Assembly (NCBI GenBank): GCA_035772405.1
Contig: JAYKKM010000260.1
Location: forward strand, 620,001 to 684,000
Length of the DNA: 64,000 nucleotides
Source: Chrysogorgia sp. JL179-B06
Lineage: Eukaryota; Cnidaria; Anthozoa; Scleralcyonacea; Chrysogorgiidae
Direction of reading: 5' to 3'
The stretch's first letter is position 1. Every line of letters begins with the position of its first letter. Shown in pieces: positions 20,270 through 29,907 of this stretch. Position numbers and translations under genes: made by a program. The notes beneath the pieces are model-generated. The model searched no databases, was not told the origin of the DNA, and saw nothing but the letters and a program-made list of their open reading frames with translations.

Positions 20270-21290
20270 CCCTATCAAGACAATATGAATCATAAATATA
20301 TGTTACAATTAATATTTATCGTTAGACTATGGGCAGATGATCAATTTGAAAGATATTATAACAAACGTCTGTGTGCGATTCATCCAGATGAATTAAAACT
20401 TTCTAGAGTAAACAGTGATTTGAAATGTCGAAATGTCATTATGATTGAAACAATTTTAAGAGTTGTTCTTTATTTTCAATATTTTAACCAAGGAGAAATT
20501 GGATATTTATTTTGGTTATGTGGATTATTTGATTATTATCGTGGAAAATATGTCACATGTCCCATGATGAATTGTAAAAACAACATTCGCCCCCACGACG
20601 AAGAAAGATATATAGTTAATATGAAAAAAATCAAGGGAACCAATGGAATGGAATCCTATTTTATTCTAAAAGATCGTTTCTATTATATGATCCCGAATTT
20701 ACAAGCAAGTCAAAGAAAATATTCCTTGAAGAGAACACTCTTTCAACGTACTATACTAGTTGAATCAGACATGTTATGCTGTAGTTTTTTTTCATTCCCC
20801 GATTGTTTTAAAGAATTATTTATGTTATTACCCCTTGAAAACCACTCAGATTTATTTCAATTTTTGAACACCAAAGATAAGTATCATTATACATATTTTG
20901 TACAAAATCTAACCTTTGAAAGAAAATACATATCTTATACCCTGGGTTTTGGAAAAGAAAGTTTAGTAAGCAAATTTAAGCACATACAGCACCAGAAAGG
21001 CGATTTAAATATTTTTTTATATATTTATTTGTTAATGGTAGCACCTAGTATTTTCAATTCTTATGTTTATTGTGGTTCAACTAAAAATATTATCATGGTC
21101 ACTTCATGTTTTATATTTTATTGTCGTCAACATAACCCTATAGGAAGTTCATCAATAGACAAAAAAAAGGTCTTTCTTTCATATTACATATGATTTTTGG
21201 GATTTTAAGGAAGTTGAAAATTGCTGGGTCAAAGTTCTCAACGTTAAGTAACTATGAATTGTAGAAAAATAGGATATTGTACGTGTCCTA
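20270..21290 (+). mobile_element. 1.02-kb insertion splitting the hAT pseudogene
   Basis: The hAT protein reads RASGG up to about 21291 and resumes with the residues expected next (WITYK) at about 20262, so the intervening sequence is a clean insert. Short similar words at the two borders (ACGTCC near 20266 and ACGTGTCC near 21281) could be a remnant target duplication. The insert is more AT-rich than its surroundings, has no obvious terminal inverted repeats, and is almost filled by one long ORF on the opposite strand to the hAT gene. Confidence 0.65.
20285..21193 (+). CDS. Orphan 302-aa ORF inside the insertion; function unknown
   Basis: Open from the ATG at 20285 (MNHKYMLQL) to the stop at 21193; an in-frame ATG at 20234 lies in hAT-derived sequence, so the later Met is the better start. 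The protein is rich in Phe, Tyr, Leu and Ile. It has a possible metal-binding cluster CPMMNCKNNIRPHDEE, a repeated YFILKDRFYYMIP-type aromatic core and a CCSFFSFPDCF segment. No signal peptide is evident; hydrophobic stretches near the C-terminus (VAPSIFNSYVYC) could be buried strands. It matches none of the transposase, RT, integrase or recombinase signatures I know. A 302-codon frame this AT-rich without stops is unlikely by chance. Candidates: an accessory or captured protein of an unknown mobile element. Confidence 0.6.
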   Translation: MNHKYMLQLIFIVRLWADDQFERYYNKRLCAIHPDELKLSRVNSDLKCRNVIMIETILRVVLYFQYFNQGEIGYLFWLCGLFDYYRGKYVTCPMMNCKNNIRPHDEERYIVNMKKIKGTNGMESYFILKDRFYYMIPNLQASQRKYSLKRTLFQRTILVESDMLCCSFFSFPDCFKELFMLLPLENHSDLFQFLNTKDKYHYTYFVQNLTFERKYISYTLGFGKESLVSKFKHIQHQKGDLNIFLYIYLLMVAPSIFNSYVYCGSTKNIIMVTSCFIFYCRQHNPIGSSSIDKKKVFLSYYI

Positions 21291-22017
21291 CCACCAGATG
21301 CTCGTTGCAACTTAAAGGACGGTTTGTAGATCTTGCACAACTCACACAGTTTCCTCAACTTTTTAGGTGAATTTTCATAAAGATAGGAAAGACGAAGTAA
21401 CATTTCATCCACTTCAGTGGAGCAGCTTCCCTGTAACGTGTCTTTTAAAAACAGTTCCAGGCGATGCGCCACGCACCACACATAGACAAGCCATAGGACA
21501 TCTTTCTGCAGTATGGATACCACTCCTTGCTTCGTTCCTCGATTGACAGTTGCCCGATCAACTTTTTCTGATAAACATCATTGTTGATTGCAATTGACTG
21601 AAAACCACTTTGAACAGAATCTACAATCCCTGCGGCTGTCCCATGTTTTAGATCTGTTAACTTCATGAACGATGAGACAATCTGTACAGTATCTTTACCC
21701 GGTGGATTGGTGTCCAAGTATTGAACGAATAAAGCTTCTTTTTCAGAAACAGATACATCTTCTGAGCCATCAACTAGAATGCTATAAAAATTTGCAGTTG
21801 CCAACTCTTGGCGGAGTTTTATACCGAGCTCTTCACCCATATGGTCAATAAATGTGCCACAGTTCATGTCGCTACGGTATGCGATTCCAATGTTAACTCC
21901 GTGTTTTTCTTCCGATTTTATGAGCTGAGGGTACTTCGATAGTGGTAGCTCTTCCTTCGCTATGAAGTAGGCCACTTCAAATTTTGACTTTGTGAGCGCG
22001 AAGTCGTGAACTTGCAT
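21291..22017 (-). pseudogene. hAT transposase-like (ZNF862/KIAA1586 type), N-terminal part
   Basis: The frame from 22017 contains ALTKSKFEVAYFIAKEELP, FYSILVDGSEDVSVSEKEA (first acidic residue of the hAT catalytic region) and VQYLDTNPPGKD. It then shifts frame near 21560 and continues as NRGTKQGVVSILQKDV, CVAHRLELFLKD and VDEMLLRLSYLYENSPKK. Order and motifs match the hAT RNase-H-like core with its helical insertion. One frameshift plus the 1-kb insertion downstream make it inactive. Confidence 0.75.
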
Positions 22018-22190
22018 ACTTGCTATTCCCGATGTAACAAGTTTTTGCTCTCTGAAATCACTTCATATTTACGGATTTAAAGCTTTTATAAACATAAATG
22101 GTAAATATCGTTTGCCCAATATGGTGGATTTACGTTTATTCTCTTACTGCTAACTTTTATTTAATAATACGCGGAAATATCACAATAAAA

Positions 22191-22499
22191 TTAGGCCTGT
22201 GCTAGAAGATGCACAATAGACGAATTTAATTTTTTTCAATTTTGACGATTATGCGAACGATGAATTTAATACACTGTCTCATTGATTATAATGCCTGCTG
22301 CTTGTGTGAAAACCCTACGAAATTCGTTTGTATACAGAGTGATGGTCTGGTGGATGAAACTATCCAGATGTGGTAAATTAAATTCGACTGGAATTCTGCG
22401 TTTAACTGGACGCCGCATTATTATTACAGGAGAATTTATTTCCAATTAAATTCGTTTGTGTTAAATTCATCTATTGTGCGTCGTCTAGCACAGGCCTAA
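22191..22499. mobile_element. 309-bp MITE with 39-bp terminal inverted repeats and 6-bp target duplication
   Basis: The left end TTAGGCCTGTGCTAGA and the mirrored right end TCTAGCACAGGCCTAA match at 36 of 39 positions over the full repeat. The element is flanked by ATAAAA on both sides (22185-22190 and 22500-22505). Sub-terminal GAATTTAA words recur inside in both orientations, as potential transposase binding sites. No ORF. Confidence 0.85.
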
Positions 22500-22789
22500 A
22501 TAAAAATTGTGTCATATCTTAATTTGATCTTATCACGGTCTATTGTATGTTATTTAACCAGCAGTTGGCATAAGAATTCAAGAAACGTTAATTCGAATAA
22601 AAAGTTCATTAACAAAGAAAATTCTCACAAATTAACATAATATGAAATGGGTTTACAAAACCGCACAACAACAATAATTTTAAGTTCCTTCAAATGGAAG
22701 TAATAAAATTAATTGCAAGTAATATGACCGGTCATATTAAAAATTTGGCCAGTATTTGACCAGTGACCGGCCGTTATTTTGAGCCTTGC
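22500..22789. other. No gene; junction region
   Basis: Contains GACCGGTC and CAGTGACCGGCC words near 22726-22775, just where the RT frame to the right loses similarity. Confidence 0.4.
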
Positions 22790-23170
22790 AAAGGGTGTTG
22801 AGACCATGGCAGCAAATGAATCGAAAATGAAGGGGGCGGATCGTAGCCCAAATGGGAGAGTCAGATCAATGTAGAATTGGTTGCGCCATCGCATACCTAA
22901 GAGGTAACGTTCCGACGAATGAATGGGAACGTTCCTGCATGCACATTCGACATCGAACTTCGCCAGGAGGGCCCCTGGGCCTAATTGCATAAGGACAGTG
23001 ATCGCCGTGTCGACAGAAATATATCGAAGAGAGAAAAGCTCACAAGGGATGCCGTCATTCACAATGTGCCCGCTGGGGGATGACAGATCAAGAATGAGGC
23101 GCCATTTCCCAGGCTGGTTCTTCTTGGGGATAACACCAAACGGGCTACATTGAACAGCAGCTACCGCCGG
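22790..23170 (-). pseudogene. DIRS-like reverse transcriptase, truncated
   Basis: The minus frame contains SPFGVIPKKNQPGKWRLILD, LRYISVDTAITVL, GALLAKFDVECACRNVPIH, SERYLLGMRWRNQFYID and LPFGLRSAPFIFDSFAAMV. These are RT motifs 1-4 in the form typical of tyrosine-recombinase (DIRS/Ngaro) retroelements. Similarity ends before the catalytic YLDD motif, so the copy is cut off near 22790. The gag-like frame at 25188-26470 is on the same strand upstream and probably belongs to the same element. Confidence 0.8.
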
Positions 23171-23257
23171 AACAGGTAATTGGATACATATATAATCTAA
23201 GACCTGTATATATTTTTCTCCCAGTAATTTTAAAAATGCTGAAAATGCCATTTCGGG

Positions 23258-23313
23258 GTACCCCCCCACACACCCCCCCCCCCACACACACACACACACT
23301 CACACACACACAA
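23258..23313. repeat. C-rich and (CA)n low-complexity tract
   Basis: CCCCCCC runs followed by alternating CA. The minus frame of the RT runs out into it, so the upstream residues there are not credible protein. Confidence 0.9.
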
Positions 23314-23449
23314 TGGAATCATTTTGGGCTTAGTTGAATTTGTAAGCACATTAAAGGTAGTGCACACATGTGTGGGTTAAAAATTGCAACATTTCATGAA
23401 TAGCTGCATTAACTAGTAAACCAAAAGCATTCCTGTCTGGAAAGTATAC

Positions 23450-23697
23450 CTGTCAATTTCATTGCTTGGGTCATAATACCCATCTTCAAGTAAATATTTC
23501 AATTGATCCTTGAAGTAGGCTTCCATTCTACGTGACTACTCTCTCCACCATCTCTCGATTTTGTTTTCGGTGGATGGTCCATATAGCACAGTCATCTCCA
23601 TTCTCCACATCGCCATGTTGTGCTCGTAAAGAACTGTGGATAGTACACATGACGCCAGTGTCTGTTCCTCTATCCACACGTATTCTTGAGGGTAACA
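23450..23697 (-). pseudogene. rve integrase-core gene, exon 3 (frameshift and nonsense codon)
   Basis: Follows an acceptor (TTTATAG) and joins exon 2 in phase. It carries LPSRIRVDRGTDTGVM, with the second catalytic Asp in VDRG. Around 23600 the phase shifts by one, after which LYGPSTENKIERWWRE appears with the final catalytic Glu in KIERWW. A stop follows directly, then MEAYFKDQLKYLLEDG and YYDPSNEID to a donor GTATAC after 23450. So one frameshift plus one nonsense codon break the C-terminal half. Confidence 0.75.
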
Positions 23698-24291
23698 CTA
23701 TAAAACACAGAAAAAGTTACACATTATATTTTTGTTTAATATACAATATGACTATAATATATGAATATGCTCAAGAAGTGTGCTAAAACAATGCCTATCA
23801 AAAAAGGGTGGTATTTTAATATCATACCCAAGGGGCATTTAAACAAGGTAGGGAGCATATTCGAGTGACAGTGATACTCCGTTATTCTCATTGACTAAGG
23901 AATTAGGAAACTCGCGCGGAAAGTCATTAGAAGCCCTGGAAAGAAGTCCCTGAACACCAGAGGCGAATAATATTAATCATACATGCATAGGGAAGCTATA
24001 AAACGAGGAGTTTGTGAATAAATTAGCCTAGTTGTTAGAACAGGGAAGAAGACACGTACCGGTGACTCCGGCAGAACACGACCCACCCACCTCCCCTGTA
24101 GGCCAACAGTGTCTTCCACATCGGTCGCTGCGCTCCACCAACCGTTCGCGGATTTCATTCCCCCATAACTCTCCTATACGTGTGCGGTTGAATCTAAAAT
24201 CAGTAGTTAATGAGAATGCCTTGGGATTAATAAAGGGTATTAATTAACAATCTAAACATCATTTCGATATAGGCAAATTTAATTATAATAC
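23698..24291. other. Second intron of the integrase-core gene
   Basis: About 600 bp. A GC-richer patch at 24040-24170 with a minus frame ANGWWSAATDVEDTVG looks like another repeat insertion in the intron; unassigned. Confidence 0.5.
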
Positions 24292-24484
24292 CTCTTCTTT
24301 CGAACAAATAGTCGAAGTAGAATCTACCAACAATGCTTGGATTATTGTTGGAAGTCCACACTCTCAAGAAGTTTAATCTGCTGCTGAAAGTATCCTGGGC
24401 ACCATATATGCAGAGTGGGAACATTGACTTTTGAAAGCCACACAGGTTATCGTGCCCATCAAGTGACATTGTAAAATCAGCTCC
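24292..24484 (-). CDS. rve integrase-core gene, exon 2
   Basis: Acceptor CATCTAG before 24484 and donor GTATTA after 24292, both in phase with neighbours. The exon encodes MSLDGHDNLCGFQ (first catalytic Asp in the W/MS-LDGHD--- motif), FPLCIYGAQDTFSSR, VWTSNNNPSIVGR and YFDYLFERRG. Known family: cnidarian and fish proteins with an integrase core domain (DDE, RNase-H fold), transposon-derived. Confidence 0.75.
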
Positions 24485-24570
24485 CTAGATGAGAAAATCG
24501 TCACATATATTAATATAACTTTCAAAACACATATTTAGTGTAACAAAATATGAAACATTTGTATGCTTAC

Positions 24571-24996
24571 AGTCGATGTGAATGCTCCTTTTCTTCGTTG
24601 GCGTTTTGGTTGTCCCACACCACCTCTGTCTTGTAACCCTTCAGGGTTTACATCGGCCATCACGTCGTACACAACGTTTCTTGGGACATTCAATGTGTGT
24701 ACTTCGCGAATCTTCTTATGCAAGGCACAATAGCCTAGGAAACTTCCTGGCCCATTCATCTCTTTTTCCACAACACATGTGACATCGTCAATATTTGTGT
24801 CGTACTCGATGTATTTTATATCAAAATGATGCAGGCGACGTGAGAGAGTTCTTACACTCCATGTATACATCGGATACTTCACTTTCAAGAAATCCACAAT
24901 TTCTGTTTGACGCAAATTCTGGGCTACATACGCTTTAAGGTCGTCTTTTAACTTCATATCGTCTTCCCATTCATCATTACTTATGCGATTCGCCAT
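24571..24996 (-). CDS. rve integrase-core gene, exon 1
   Basis: Begins MANRISNDEWEDDMKLKDD and ends at a consensus donor GTAAGC with no phase loss. It includes YPMYTWSVRTLSRRLHHF, a helix-turn-helix-like N-terminal DNA-binding region, and VVYDVMADVNPEGLQDRGG. Exons 1 and 2 are open and spliced cleanly; only exon 3 is damaged. The gene sits between the DIRS-like gag frame (25188-26470) and its RT (22790-23170), all on the same strand. It may have inserted into that element, or the two may be adjacent by chance. Confidence 0.75.
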
Positions 24997-25187
24997 GTTG
25001 GAATATCATGCCCGAAAGGCCTTATAAGGTCTATGGCGTCTCTGGGCCACGAAAATTGCTATGTGCGATGCGTCGCGAAATTGACCAAAAACATGATAAC
25101 CAATAAACGTAACCGGCAACACAACAATGAAAAGCCAATGTGATAACAAAGCCAATATGATAACAACGACATAAAGAACCGATATCA

Positions 25188-26470
25188 TTAATCATTGAAA
25201 TTAGGGGAAGAAAATACTATAATAATAATAATAGATATATATACATCAAGAACGATCCCACCAATTATCCTGCGATCGTTTACATGGAGGTTGCGACTGG
25301 GGCTGCCACACAACCGAGGGGGAGGTAACACCACGAGGTGCATGGTACACTGAACGACGGTGAATCCCGGTACAGCTGGTAACCTCGCAAGCGTGCCGGA
25401 AAGGGCTGGAACATCGACAGGCGTTCCACGAGCGACACATAGTTTGGGACGATGGAGTTCCGATGGCCTCCTTCCTGGAGATGAGGAACCAAACCCAATG
25501 CTGGGATTCCCAGCTGACGAAGTATGGAAGTCGAACAAATCAGAGTTCATCCTCGACCAATCTGTTAACCGTCGTGCAGCGGCGTGCCTTCGAAAGGCGC
25601 GATCGTAGGTCAACCAACACTGACCTGGGAACTGTTGAGAAGTCCGAAGAATCAAAAGTTTATACTGAAGTAAATCCATGGCCCTGTGGGGTTGATAAGA
25701 TGAGAGAACCAGCGAGAGCCTCAACCCACGAAATAATATCGGATATTTCCCTTTTTCTCCGATGAGGGCATAAAACTACACGATATCCTCCCACAGCGAG
25801 AACGACGGCTCATCCAATGCGGACGGTTCGTCCAACAGTAGGGCTAATTCGACAAAATCCCCATTCAAGATGGCCGAAACGAGCTTACTCGAGGAAAACC
25901 CAGGCCTACCACCAACGCTGGAAATTGGGATACGGGAAAAGACCCCAACAACGGACCGAGAGAATCGTCGACGAGATTCTAAGCTGAGCGAACCGGTAAA
26001 CTATTAAGTGGAACGAAATTTAAGTTCGTATCTGATGATGTCGACTGCCCAATTGGGACAGGAATTGTCGTGACGAAGAACCGGCAGTAGAGGCGACGGA
26101 AACTTGCGGAGGCGACGGAAACTTGCGAAGTCGACGGAACGCTATAAAAGCAAGCTGGGCGATCGAGCGAAGCCGAAGAAAATGGCAAAGGAAACATAGG
26201 CGCTGGTTGGTTGACTCGAGACCGTCGGCTGGCCAAGCAATGACGAAACTGCGACGTGATAGATCTTGCTGATAATCGAATAGGCTGCATCGTCATGTCT
26301 GCCACTGAAGAACTCGACAAGGTCGAGGACGAAGTAACAGGCGAAGTCACCGTAGAAGGAGCGCCGATTCGTTTGAAATCGACATAATCTCTTGAGGAGA
26401 TGAAGGCTATTTCGCGATAAACGAGGCATGAACGACGTAGCGAACGATCGGTGAGTAAGCCGAATGCCAT
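25188..26470 (-). pseudogene. Gag-like ORF region of a DIRS-like retroelement
   Basis: GC-richer than its surroundings. The frame 25724-25188 contains MDLLQYKLLILRTSQQFPGQ, then WLTYDRAFRRHAAARRLTDW and SRMNSDLFDF. The W--YD--FR--AA-----W motif is typical of the Gag-like ORF of DIRS/Ngaro-type and related retroelements. The upstream frame 26470-25979 is Ser/Thr-rich (for example TSPVTSSSTLSSSSVADM), like the disordered N-terminal half of such proteins. The two frames are not in register, so the ORF is broken near 25750-25980. A related motif recurs at 62418-63130. Confidence 0.6.
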
Positions 26471-27085
26471 TTGAGCCAGTGTTTATGTAACAAAGGACCC
26501 GTAGTCCCGGGGACCCGCATGGGAAAAACCGCTGACACTGTTAAACGTTAACTTCTTTTATTATATAATAAAATAGATTAGTACTGTACTACAGCTGAAA
26601 TCACTACTGAGTACTCTTAGATAGAAAACAATGGATACTTTGAATAAGGTTGCCATTTTAATGTTTTGACTTGCTTGAAGTTATTGTTACTTTATTTTGA
26701 GCAGGTTTAAAACATGGACTTGCGATTTTTCTGGGTCATCTAAATCCACGTCCAACAAAACATTAACATTAGTCAGAAACCGGAATTACCACATAGCTTT
26801 TAAAAAGGCTTACCTGCTGTAGTTACCTGATCCGTTGGCAGATATACCACCTATACAGTAAAGTATTAAGCTACAGTAACCTGGTCCACTATAGTGAATT
26901 TCCTGCAACCAAGCAGGATTTTTTACAGCAGTAAATATGCTAGTTGATCAGGCTAGAGTGTAAGCTATATGCTAATTAAACCATGTTTCTGAATAGGTTT
27001 ATGGTTTTTGTTAGTACCAAATGAAGATTGCATGCATTAGCCTATCCATGTTTTGCACTAGAATACGTAGAAATGGTTAACAACT
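26471..27085. other. No gene seen; possible 5' end of the DIRS-like element
   Basis: A GC-rich edge at 26490-26530 gives way to AT-rich DNA near 26560, which may mark the element boundary. The rest holds nothing I can name. Confidence 0.4.
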
Positions 27086-27469
27086 TTAAGTTTGTTCCAG
27101 GCCATTGCACTTCTTGACCTGCAACGGATGGCTGGTAGCTAATAGAAAATGATGGGGTGGAGGACGATTGATCAATGACTGGTGTTTCAGTTGTTTTATA
27201 ATAGGTGAGGAATGCAGGGTAGGTGGTTGAGGTTTAGGCGACTGTATTAATGGTGTAGATGGTGGATGGGCAGATGTAGGTGCTATACCGTTGGAGGCAG
27301 ATAGCGATGTAAGTGGTGGATCAACGGATGAATCTGATGGACATGAGGATGTAGGTGGTGCTTCGGATACTGGTTCAATATATGGTTTTGGCGTTGATTC
27401 TGTTTTGACTTCATCCGTTTGTTTCGGAAATGTTTTGTAAGAGTTTTCTAAATTTATCTCGTATGAGAA
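27086..27469 (-). CDS. Open Pro/Ser-rich frame of 127 codons without ATG
   Basis: Reading the minus strand, no stop occurs from 27469 to the TAA at 27086-27088. The translation is strongly Pro/Ser/Thr-biased (EPVSEAPPTSSCPSDSS, PPSTPLIQSPKPQPPT, INRPPPHHF) and includes VKTE, a possible SUMOylation consensus. There is no start codon, so it would have to be a terminal or internal exon. It could equally be a compositional artefact of GT-rich plus-strand sequence. Function unknown. Confidence 0.3.
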   Translation of the reverse strand, partial: FSYEINLENSYKTFPKQTDEVKTESTPKPYIEPVSEAPPTSSCPSDSSVDPPLTSLSASNGIAPTSAHPPSTPLIQSPKPQPPTLHSSPIIKQLKHQSLINRPPPHHFLLATSHPLQVKKCNGLEQT

Positions 27470-28118
27470 TTATTGAGCCAGTTTTATCATACAGTAGATA
27501 CCTTCTTAGTTTTTGGATAAAGTGCTGAATATCTACTTGGTACCAACAGTAATAGTGTTGTCATTGACATTATAGGGTAGTTATTACTATAGTCAGGGAG
27601 CAGGTACGAAAAAATGTGAGTTTCATTCAACCATCGCCACAGAAAAAGTTTGACACTTGATTCCGGTTATCAGACCATGGAAACGAGGCTGAGATCTAGA
27701 TTGACATTTTTTAGCTGTTGTTACCTTGCAATTATCAAGCAAATGTGATTAAAAGTTGATGGAGACTTCGCAACCAAGTGGATATCTAAAAGCATATGAC
27801 AAGATGATAATAAGGAATGTCACGTGACTGTTTATGTGACCAAGTGAGCAATTATGTGATATTTTACAGTCAACGCAACTATATGAAAAACTTTCGGAAT
27901 CAATCAACGTGGACGAAATGTAGGCTCTCCTTCATACGAAACCAGAAAGTATAATGGAGATGGGCATTGCCACACAGGAAGTACAGCTAGTTCCGAACTG
28001 GTGTGGTTGTATCCCAACCTTCCTTCTTGAGTATGACAAAAAAAGTTTGACACTTGGTTCTGGTAAAGAAAGACCTCCTGATCAATGCTAGGTACTGTAT
28101 TATCCAAACCTTCCTTCT
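27470..28118. other. No intact gene; decayed copies of an AAAAAGTTTGACACTTG word
   Basis: AAAAAGTTTGACACTTG occurs near 27643 and 28040 with similar flanks, suggesting a small local duplication. On the plus strand GDFATKWIS near 27760 may belong to the transposon-like remnant that follows. Confidence 0.35.
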
Positions 28119-28316
28119 GTGAGCAAGATTGGATACTGTCCTATGATCGAAGGCTCATCAACTGAACTCAGCACAATTTACACAGTCATGAAGAATGCAC
28201 AGAAGATCTGTGTCAACTTAGGAGAGCTCGACACCGTCATCATATTTGACATTGCTATCTATCTGCGTTTTACAAGACAAACGCGGTCTAAATTTGGAAA
28301 ATCTGTGTTACTTTAA
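28119..28316 (+). pseudogene. Fragment of an orphan cnidarian transposon-like protein
   Basis: Encodes SKIGYCPMIEGSSTELSTIY, TVMKNAQKICVNLGELDTVI and IFDIAIYLR. G-CP-IDGSSTE-STVYTV-K--QKM and VITFDLAIY are landmarks of an uncharacterised, repeated protein family of cnidarians. The multi-piece genes at 36.5-39.4 kb and 43.5-46.4 kb seem to be a distant relative. Only ~65 residues remain. Confidence 0.5.
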
Positions 28317-29038
28317 CAGTAATTAAATACTTTAACAGTAATTAAATACCAGCACACTGCCTGAAAAAAAGATGCCATTTAAAGCACAAAATAGTGCGAT
28401 TCGCGATTAAATCGCACTACTAAGAACTAATCAGATTTCAAGTATCACCAGTGATTTCAAAATTGATATAATAAAGTGGAGAAGCTTCAAACGGAGGTAC
28501 TGGCTGCCAAACTTACGAGAATTGATAGCACGTCCATTTTCAACCATCTGTATGAGAAACACGACACGTGCCATATTGCAATGATCATGCATAACCTATT
28601 ATTCTCAATGACCCCAGTACGCCTACCCTCCATTAGGCGTTTATTTCATGCTTGACTTACAAGTTACACCCAACCTTCATTAACGTTCGTTCTGGTGCAA
28701 CGGACTTAAAATGTACGTCAGGCTCAACGTCGGACGTCAGTACTTAGTTCTGGTGTAAGCCTTTCATGCAACCGGCCCTAGGTCTGTTCAAAAAGCTGTA
28801 CAGTTGTGATGTCCACAAATGTGCAAATTGCGTTATAATTGTTGTATGAATTTAGAATATCACTCATACAGTACTTCATGTATGCAATCTCTGAGATATG
28901 GTACATGTATATAGTATATATACATTAGTGAACAGAAACATTCCTAAATAATACAAACGCATTGAACGAAACAACTATAATGCACCAATTGCCCTGCCAA
29001 ACGACCTATATTCTTCACTCTTTGTGAAATAGAGAAAC
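28317..29038. other. No gene; short tandem duplication at 28313-28350
   Basis: TTTAACAGTAATTAAATAC is present twice in tandem. The remainder shows no coding or structural signal. Confidence 0.5.
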
Positions 29039-29320
29039 TTAACATCTCTTTCTTCCCGAATGCGTTGACGTTTTTGAGAAGCTAAGAGTCTTTCCATCTT
29101 CTAAAGCATTTGTTCTCTTGTCATCACATGCAAGAATATCCGAACTGGATTCCAGTTTCTCCAACTGCTTTTCCTTACGTTCTACATCTTGGTTGCTTAA
29201 TGCTTGCCTGAACAACTCGCCATTCCCTGTGACAAGCGTAACGGCTACACCTTCACGAGCTTCCTCAACAAACGGCTTTAGAGAGTTAACCTTGGAAATC
29301 TGTATGCTAAGTTGGTAATA
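29039..29320 (-). CDS. Three-exon orphan gene, exon 3 (terminal)
   Basis: Starts after the acceptor TTATGCAG, phase 0, and ends at a TAA (29039-29041). Encodes YYQLSIQISKVNSLKPFVEE, then a charged coiled-coil-like stretch with NQDVERKEKQLEKLESSSD and a Ser/Lys-rich tail ending GRKRC. With exons 1 and 2 it gives an uninterrupted protein of about 240 residues. I do not recognise the family. Confidence 0.55.
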   Translation of the reverse strand, partial: YYQLSIQISKVNSLKPFVEEAREGVAVTLVTGNGELFRQALSNQDVERKEKQLEKLESSSDILACDDKRTNALEDGKTLSFSKTSTHSGRKRC

Positions 29321-29373
29321 CTGCATAAGCTTGTGTTCACACTTCGTTGGTTGGATCTCTCTAAACTGGCTAC

Positions 29374-29622
29374 CTGTAATTTAGCTAAAACTATCGGTAT
29401 AAACGCATACATGTATGTTTGAATTATCAAATAGTGCAAAACATTTCCAACGTTTCCACTAGTGACAAGGATATAACCAAGGCATGGATGAAAACATACA
29501 TCTCCCACATCTGACAATCTCCTCCATTTATCCAAAATACCATTTTCAAGCTGGTTGCCACAATCTATTTCCCGCATTTCCTTTTTGAGATCCTCTTTAT
29601 TTGCTTCGATCAATTTTTTGAC
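29374..29622 (-). CDS. Three-exon orphan gene, exon 2
   Basis: Acceptor CATATTAG before 29622 and donor GTAGCC after 29374; exactly 83 codons, phase 0 on both sides. Encodes VKKLIEANKEDLKKEMREID, LENGILDKWRRLSDVGD and VCFHPCLGYILVTSGNVGN, then a hydrophobic stretch. The Cys-His-Cys cluster and the hydrophobic segment may be structural. Family unknown. Confidence 0.55.
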
Positions 29623-29907
29623 CTAATATGTGAATAATAATGAACAAAATACAATGAATACCAATAAATACCAATAAATACTAAAATACAAACTATACCA
29701 ATAATGAACTATAATAATTATACAAATGTCTTGCATTACTAACAGGTCCAATAGACTACAAATAATTTACTGTACCTTGGTACACAATTATATGGTATAA
29801 TTTGGCGTTTCCATGCACATGACAAGAGTGCTGGCATCCAAAAGGATTTGTGCATCCTGTTTTTTCCCTGCAAGAATTCTATCTCGTACGCTACAAAACA
29901 CTACTCT

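Noticed and set aside
25360..25765. Plus-strand frames of 82 and 100 codons
   Set aside because: Antisense shadows of the gag-like frame, which carries a recognisable motif on the minus strand.
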